In this document: one piece after another, positions 7,276-9,956 of the stretch | Position numbering within the stretch: position 1 is the stretch's first letter | Layout: every line of letters begins with the position of its first letter | Source: Geminicoccaceae bacterium | Lineage (GTDB): Bacteria > Pseudomonadota > Alphaproteobacteria > Geminicoccales > Geminicoccaceae | Assembly: GCA_030824835.1 (NCBI GenBank) | Contig: JAPJRA010000071.1 | Span: forward strand, 445-10,400 | Direction of reading: 5' to 3' | Length of the DNA: 9,956 nucleotides | The notes under the pieces: generated by a model | What the model was told of the DNA's origin: nothing | What the model saw: the letters and a program-made list of their open reading frames with translations, nothing else | The model's database searches: none | Position numbers and translations under genes: made by a program

Positions 7276-8908
7276 TCGGAACGAAACTGCGAACGCCGTG
7301 CGCCGCAGTTTCCACTCCATAGTTTCCTCCAGACGCCACAAGCGTCTGGAGGAGCCTTGGCTTCGATCCCCTGATCCGAATTTCGTCGGCTCCGACCTCC
7401 ACCCGCTGAACTAGCGCCTGGAGATGATGGCGCCGGAAACCGCCCTCTCGATCCCTGATCTTCTTACGAGCCTCGATGCCGAACCGACGCAGCAGCTCCG
7501 GCGTCACTCGATTGTCGTCGCCCTCTCCCCTGTTTTCGGCCCGGTCCGCATCGGCCCGCGCCGAATCACGGATCCGCTTCAACTCGACAATCCGCCCCTT
7601 GAGGTTGGAATCGTCCATTTCAGCGAGACCATTCTCAATGGCCTCATACAGCCGAGTCAGCTTGGCTTCCGCGTCCGCAGCCTGCTTCCTCAGCTCGGCG
7701 ATCCGCCCCTTCAGGCGTCCGGCGTGTTCCTCCCTGCGCTTAAGCAGGCCGGCGAGCAACTCCTCAAGCCGCTCGGGCGCAAGAAGTCGCTCCTCCAGAT
7801 GCGACACAACAATCGTATCCAGCTCGTCCATCGGGATCGTGCGGCCGCGGCACGCCGTCTTCCCCTGCCGTGCCGTCGTGCAGCAGTTGTAGTAGCGGTA
7901 TTGGTCCCCCTTGCCGGAGGTGCGGAGGGTCATAGCTCCCCCGCAATCGGCACAGAAGCACACGCCGCCCAGGAGCGTCCCGGCCGTTACGAACCGCGGG
8001 GCCTTCAGTTGCGGGCTGCGCGACCGCATGACCGCCTGAACTTCAGCGAATTCCTCCTCGTCGATGATCGGCTCGACCGCCACGTCGATGATCTCGTCTT
8101 CCGACTTCTGCTCTCCCTTACGCTTGCCCGAGACGTTGAAGCGATGGCGGCCGATGTAGGTCTCCCTGGTCAGGATTTGGTGGACCGCCCCGACGCCCCA
8201 GCGCCCGCCGGTCTGCGTCCGAATACCGCGCGTGTTCAGATAGTCGGCGATCTGGCGGGACCCCATTGGACCGTCGTCGGCGCCGACCCGTGCGAGCCGG
8301 AACATGAGCTGGACCGTCTCCACCTGGGCCGGATCGGGCTCGATCTTCTTCTTGGTCCTCGCGCCCCGCTGCTCGGCCGCCACGATCCTGTCTCCGAATG
8401 GCGGCCGCGAGCCATTCCAATAGCCCTGGCGGGCGTTCTCGCGCATGGCCCGGAGCGTGTGCTTGGCGTTCTCCTTCGACTGGTACTCGTCGAATAACGC
8501 CATGATCTGGCGCATCATCACGCTCATCGGATCATCCCCGAGATCCTGCGTGATGGAAGTCAGGCGGATATCGTTCTTCGCCAGCCGCCGGACGTAGAAT
8601 TCGAGCTGGAACTGATCGCGAAAGAAGCGCGAGAAAGAATGGACGATGATGAAGTTGAACGGCGCAGGCTTCTGCGCTCCGGCATCCATCATCCGCTGAA
8701 ACTCAGGCCGCCGGTCGTCTGTCGCCGATGCGCCCGGCTCGACAAACTCGGCGACGATGGCGATCCCCTTCGCTTGGCAATAGGCCTGAAGTTGGCGGCG
8801 CTGATCCGGAATCGAAAGATCATGTTCGGCCTGCCGGCCGGTCGAAACACGCAAATAGAGCGCGGCACGCCCCGGCGATGCCAAGGCGGGGGTCGCTTTG
8901 GCATTCAT
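7259..8908 (-). CDS. Large serine recombinase (resolvase/integrase family)
   Basis: 549-aa site-specific recombinase that cuts and religates DNA through a phosphoserine intermediate. The resolvase domain spans about residues 14-160: YLRVSTGRQ gives catalytic Ser22, and HSFSRFFRD (90-98) carries active-site Arg residues. A recombinase domain follows (about 165-300, with SRQIADYLNTRGIRT and ILTRETYIG). Next is a zinc ribbon (CFCADCGG at 317-324, with CC at 342-343 and C353). A coiled-coil segment lies at about 375-460, then a C-terminal extension ending SFVPNWLRR. The ATG at 8908 has GGAGG six bases upstream. The stop codon TAG at 7261-7259 lies inside tRNA-Asn on the opposite strand. It follows a small gene by 21 bases, probably as an operon. 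Length and domains fit an element integrase rather than a small resolvase or invertase, and the gene looks intact. Family is certain; target specificity is inferred. Confidence 0.95.
   Translation of the reverse strand: MNAKATPALASPGRAALYLRVSTGRQAEHDLSIPDQRRQLQAYCQAKGIAIVAEFVEPGASATDDRRPEFQRMMDAGAQKPAPFNFIIVHSFSRFFRDQFQLEFYVRRLAKNDIRLTSITQDLGDDPMSVMMRQIMALFDEYQSKENAKHTLRAMRENARQGYWNGSRPPFGDRIVAAEQRGARTKKKIEPDPAQVETVQLMFRLARVGADDGPMGSRQIADYLNTRGIRTQTGGRWGVGAVHQILTRETYIGRHRFNVSGKRKGEQKSEDEIIDVAVEPIIDEEEFAEVQAVMRSRSPQLKAPRFVTAGTLLGGVCFCADCGGAMTLRTSGKGDQYRYYNCCTTARQGKTACRGRTIPMDELDTIVVSHLEERLLAPERLEELLAGLLKRREEHAGRLKGRIAELRKQAADAEAKLTRLYEAIENGLAEMDDSNLKGRIVELKRIRDSARADADRAENRGEGDDNRVTPELLRRFGIEARKKIRDREGGFRRHHLQALVQRVEVGADEIRIRGSKPRLLQTLVASGGNYGVETAAHGVRSFVPNWLRR
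7325..7353. repeat. 12-bp perfect stem inside the recombinase 3' end
   Basis: TCCTCCAGACGC and GCGTCTGGAGGA are separated by the 5-base loop CACAA. The hairpin lies in codons of the recombinase C-terminus and 52 bases downstream of tRNA-Asn on the plus strand. Neither side has a T-run, so it is not a standard terminator. It might be a recombinase-binding dyad, a processing or stalling signal for the tRNA transcript, or chance. Confidence 0.8.
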
Positions 8909-8929
8909 GCGGAACCTCCGTTCACAATA

Positions 8930-9175
8930 TTAGTTTTTCGAGCCCAACAGCTCGTCGAGAATCTGACCGAAGTGGACCTCGAAAAGGTCCAGCTCAGCCT
9001 CAGCGACCGGCACGTGATCGGGCCAATCATCAGAGACTTTGCGGCTCGCTTGGTGCTCGACCCCTTTCCGAGCGCGTGACCGCGGCTCGGGCACCGCCGA
9101 CCGGACCGGGCGGACGTAGTCGTAAAGGTCGGCGTCGCCCTGCGACGCTGAGAATTGAACCACGTTGGCAGACAT
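8930..9175 (-). CDS. Small hypothetical protein upstream of the recombinase
   Basis: 81-residue product starting MSANVVQFSASQGDADLYDY, with a basic middle (PRSRARKGVEHQASRK) and an acidic, probably helical C-terminus (AEAELDLFEVHFGQILDELL). I do not recognise the family. No cysteine cluster, signal peptide or membrane segment is visible. A GTG eight codons upstream would give an 89-aa form; I prefer the ATG because the N-terminus looks natural, although neither start has a good Shine-Dalgarno. It ends 21 bases before the recombinase start and has the same direction, so the two are probably one transcript. A role as accessory or directionality factor for the recombinase is only a guess from position. 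Confidence 0.55.
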   Translation of the reverse strand: MSANVVQFSASQGDADLYDYVRPVRSAVPEPRSRARKGVEHQASRKVSDDWPDHVPVAEAELDLFEVHFGQILDELLGSKN

Positions 9176-9180
9176 GCCGT

Positions 9181-9208
9181 CATTGTTGCATTTAACCACA
9201 CAACATTG
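9181..9208. promoter_or_regulatory. Imperfect inverted repeat ahead of the small gene and recombinase
   Basis: CATTGTTG (9181-9188) and CAACATTG (9201-9208) form an 8-base repeat with one mismatch and a 12-base, AT-rich centre, just upstream of the preferred start of the small protein. It could be an autoregulatory operator of the recombinase operon. No clear -35/-10 pair was placed. Confidence 0.3.
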
Positions 9209-9437
9209 AACAGTTTCAGTTGGTTACGCGAGAAACATGCAGTGAGATATCGGCCACTCCCGGTCGCGATAGGCTCCGCTGGCGAACCCTGGCGCGTCGT
9301 GGCGAAGCGCAAATACCTACAATCGGCGGCTGGGTGATGCGGTCGCGTGCGGTGTTCGACGGCATCAGCCATCATCGCTTAGTTCCCGGAACGAGCCCTT
9401 GCTCCAGGCCATCTTGCCGTCCGGCCTGTGACTGGAT
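9209..9437. other. Stretch without a recognisable gene
   Basis: About 230 bases between the recombinase operon and the AT-rich operator-like site. Several short frames are open on both strands, but none has a start with a Shine-Dalgarno or a protein I recognise. No tRNA fragment or repeat was seen. Confidence 0.5.
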
Positions 9438-9453
9438 ATATTACTGGTAATAT
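9438..9453. promoter_or_regulatory. Operator-like palindrome before the antitoxin-like ORF
   Basis: Perfect arms ATATTAC and GTAATAT flank the centre TG, 15 bases before the ATG at 9468. AT-rich dyads in this position are typical autoregulatory sites of type II toxin-antitoxin operons, which agrees with the N-terminus of the following ORF. Confidence 0.5.
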
Positions 9454-9467
9454 CGCGTAGATTAATC

Positions 9468-9620
9468 ATGAGCAACACGTCTCAGAGGCGCGCCGTCAAG
9501 AACTACCGGAACCGCTTGGTTGAACGCGGCGCTGCGCGGCACCGTTCGGTCGTGGGCCGAAAAGCAAGAAGCCGAACGGTCTGCCTGGGCTGCCCCAGGC
9601 GTGACGAGCGTCGACAATAA
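9468..9620 (+). pseudogene. VapB-like antitoxin remnant (N-terminal part)
   Basis: 50-codon ORF starting MSNTSQRRAVKNYRNRLVER. From memory this N-terminus resembles a small alphaproteobacterial antitoxin-like family (pattern S-Q-R-R-A-V-x-x-Y-R-x-R-L-x-E-R-G-x-x-R-F-E-V-x-G) usually paired with a PIN-domain toxin; I could not check it. After residue 24 the match fades. VVGRKA may be the eroded VLGRDA motif, and the rest (RSRTVCLGCPRRDERRQ) is unlike the family, whose members are about 80-100 aa. No PIN toxin follows on the same strand. I read it as a decayed antitoxin gene that keeps its operator-like site. It might still be a short expressed protein. No Shine-Dalgarno is visible. Confidence 0.4.
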
Positions 9621-9820
9621 GATCATTGTATCGACGTATATTTTTGCCGAACCTTCGACCATGCTCTCGGCGCAGACGGCATGTTGTCGTGGGCGTCGAG
9701 TTTATGCAAAAGCAACGCGTCCTCAAGAGCAATATAAAATGGCTATCTGGAATCAGCGCGACTGAGCTGCGCTCTCAAGAAATCCTTATGGCAGAGAGAT
9801 TATGCCGAGATATCTATAAT
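9621..9820. other. AT-richer stretch without a supported gene
   Basis: Composition falls clearly below that of the core region. A plus-strand frame from TTG at 9626 stays open to 9883 but has no Shine-Dalgarno, begins with an unlikely Arg-rich run, and overlaps the better-supported minus-strand membrane protein. It may be residue of the antitoxin locus or of another insertion. Confidence 0.4.
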
Positions 9821-9956
9821 TCACTCCTTCGCTGCCCGCTTGATCAAGAGGCTGGCGAACAGCATACTGATTCCTGTTGCTAGAAGAATCGGTACACCGA
9901 CATCTTTTGGAACCACACCTGATGCCATTGCTGCCGATAGCAGCATGAGGCTAAAC
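9821..9956 (-). CDS. C-terminal end of a membrane protein, cut by window edge
   Basis: Open frame entering from the right edge and ending at TGA (9823-9821), giving the last 44 residues. Two hydrophobic stretches, FSLMLLSAAMASGVV and VGVPILLATGISMLFASLLI, are separated by a short polar turn (PKD), and the end is charged (KRAAKE). This layout suggests the last two transmembrane helices of a transporter or other integral inner-membrane protein with a cytoplasmic C-terminus. Too little is visible to name a family. It is probably cargo of the element at tRNA-Asn or of its surroundings. An opposing plus-strand frame overlaps it but has a less natural composition. Confidence 0.55.
   Translation of the reverse strand, partial: FSLMLLSAAMASGVVPKDVGVPILLATGISMLFASLLIKRAAKE

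Noticed and set aside
7081..7341. 86-codon minus-strand frame with GGRIRTYDQRI and EARAGIEPTCKD
   Set aside because: These strings are the well-known false translations of antisense tRNA genes, here tRNA-Asn and tRNA-Cys.
7424..8497. 357-codon open frame on the plus strand
   Set aside because: Antisense shadow of the serine recombinase.
8905..9375. 156-codon minus-strand frame covering the small gene
   Set aside because: Ser/Arg/Thr-rich composition with no Shine-Dalgarno; it overlaps the recombinase start and is a shifted frame of the small protein.
9462..9662. Minus-strand frame with KIYVDTMILLSTL, reminiscent of a PIN-toxin N-terminus
   Set aside because: It overlaps the antitoxin-like ORF in antisense, and the rest (QADRSASCFSAHDRTVPRS) has no PIN acidic residues. 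Chance resemblance is more likely.
9520..9765. Plus-strand frame with LRGTVRSWAEKQEAERSAW, slightly like a ribbon-helix-helix protein
   Set aside because: TTG start without Shine-Dalgarno inside the antitoxin-like ORF; only a dozen residues are suggestive and the rest has no family character.
9626..9883. 85-codon plus-strand frame at the right end
   Set aside because: No Shine-Dalgarno, Arg-run at the start, and it overlaps in antisense the better-supported membrane-protein end.
8900..9956. Search for a second copy of the tRNA-Asn 3' end (attR)
   Set aside because: None seen by eye, so the element probably extends past the window; no right border is claimed.
1..9956. CRISPR arrays, rRNA, insertion-sequence transposases, riboswitches
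   Set aside because: No regularly spaced repeats, no transposase other than the serine recombinase, and no recognisable aptamer were seen.

Overview
The window looks like high-GC alphaproteobacterial chromosome. The evidence is a minus-strand cluster that runs protein-L-isoaspartate methyltransferase family gene, tolC, popZ (DUF2497), ..., valS. PopZ-type proteins are an alphaproteobacterial hallmark, and the tolC/popZ/valS neighbourhood is familiar from that class. I cannot fix the genus; Rhodospirillales or a relative is a guess from overall impression only.

Layout, left to right. 1-2250 is the first 750 codons of valS on the minus strand, running off the left edge. 2251-2492 is a spacer with a weak candidate valS promoter. 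2493-4082 (minus) encodes a stand-alone HerA/FtsK-type hexameric ATPase with a TTG start, placed between popZ and valS. 4192-4755 (minus) is popZ. 4843-6186 (minus) is a TolC-family outer-membrane efflux/secretion channel. 6187-6260 is a short AT-rich spacer with two inverted repeats, one of them a 24-bp perfect palindrome over the tolC start. A rho-independent terminator of the upstream gene enters this spacer. 6261-6914 (minus) is a PIMT-family protein with eroded catalytic motifs and its own good sigma70-type promoter.

7020-7273 (plus) is a two-gene tRNA unit, tRNA-Cys(GCA) then tRNA-Asn(GTT), with a strong promoter and both CCA ends encoded. The 3' end of tRNA-Asn is the junction with a mobile element. 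A 549-aa large serine recombinase (minus, 7259-8908) reads into the tRNA on the opposite strand and stops inside its T arm. Upstream of it, in the same direction, is a small unrecognised protein (8930-9175).

The rest of the right side (9200-9956) is accessory in character and turns AT-richer from about 9430. It holds a palindromic operator-like site, a 50-codon ORF resembling the N-terminus of a VapB-like antitoxin that degenerates into out-of-family sequence, and the C-terminal end of a small membrane protein cut by the right edge. The far end of the element (attR) lies outside the window.

The core genes are housekeeping: translation (valS, tRNAs), cell-pole organisation (popZ) and envelope export (tolC). 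The unusual points are the serine recombinase sitting on a tRNA 3' end, the HerA ATPase in the popZ-valS interval, and the strong dyads at the tolC start and inside the recombinase 3' end. I did not find a clear new defence or biosynthetic system within these 10 kb.
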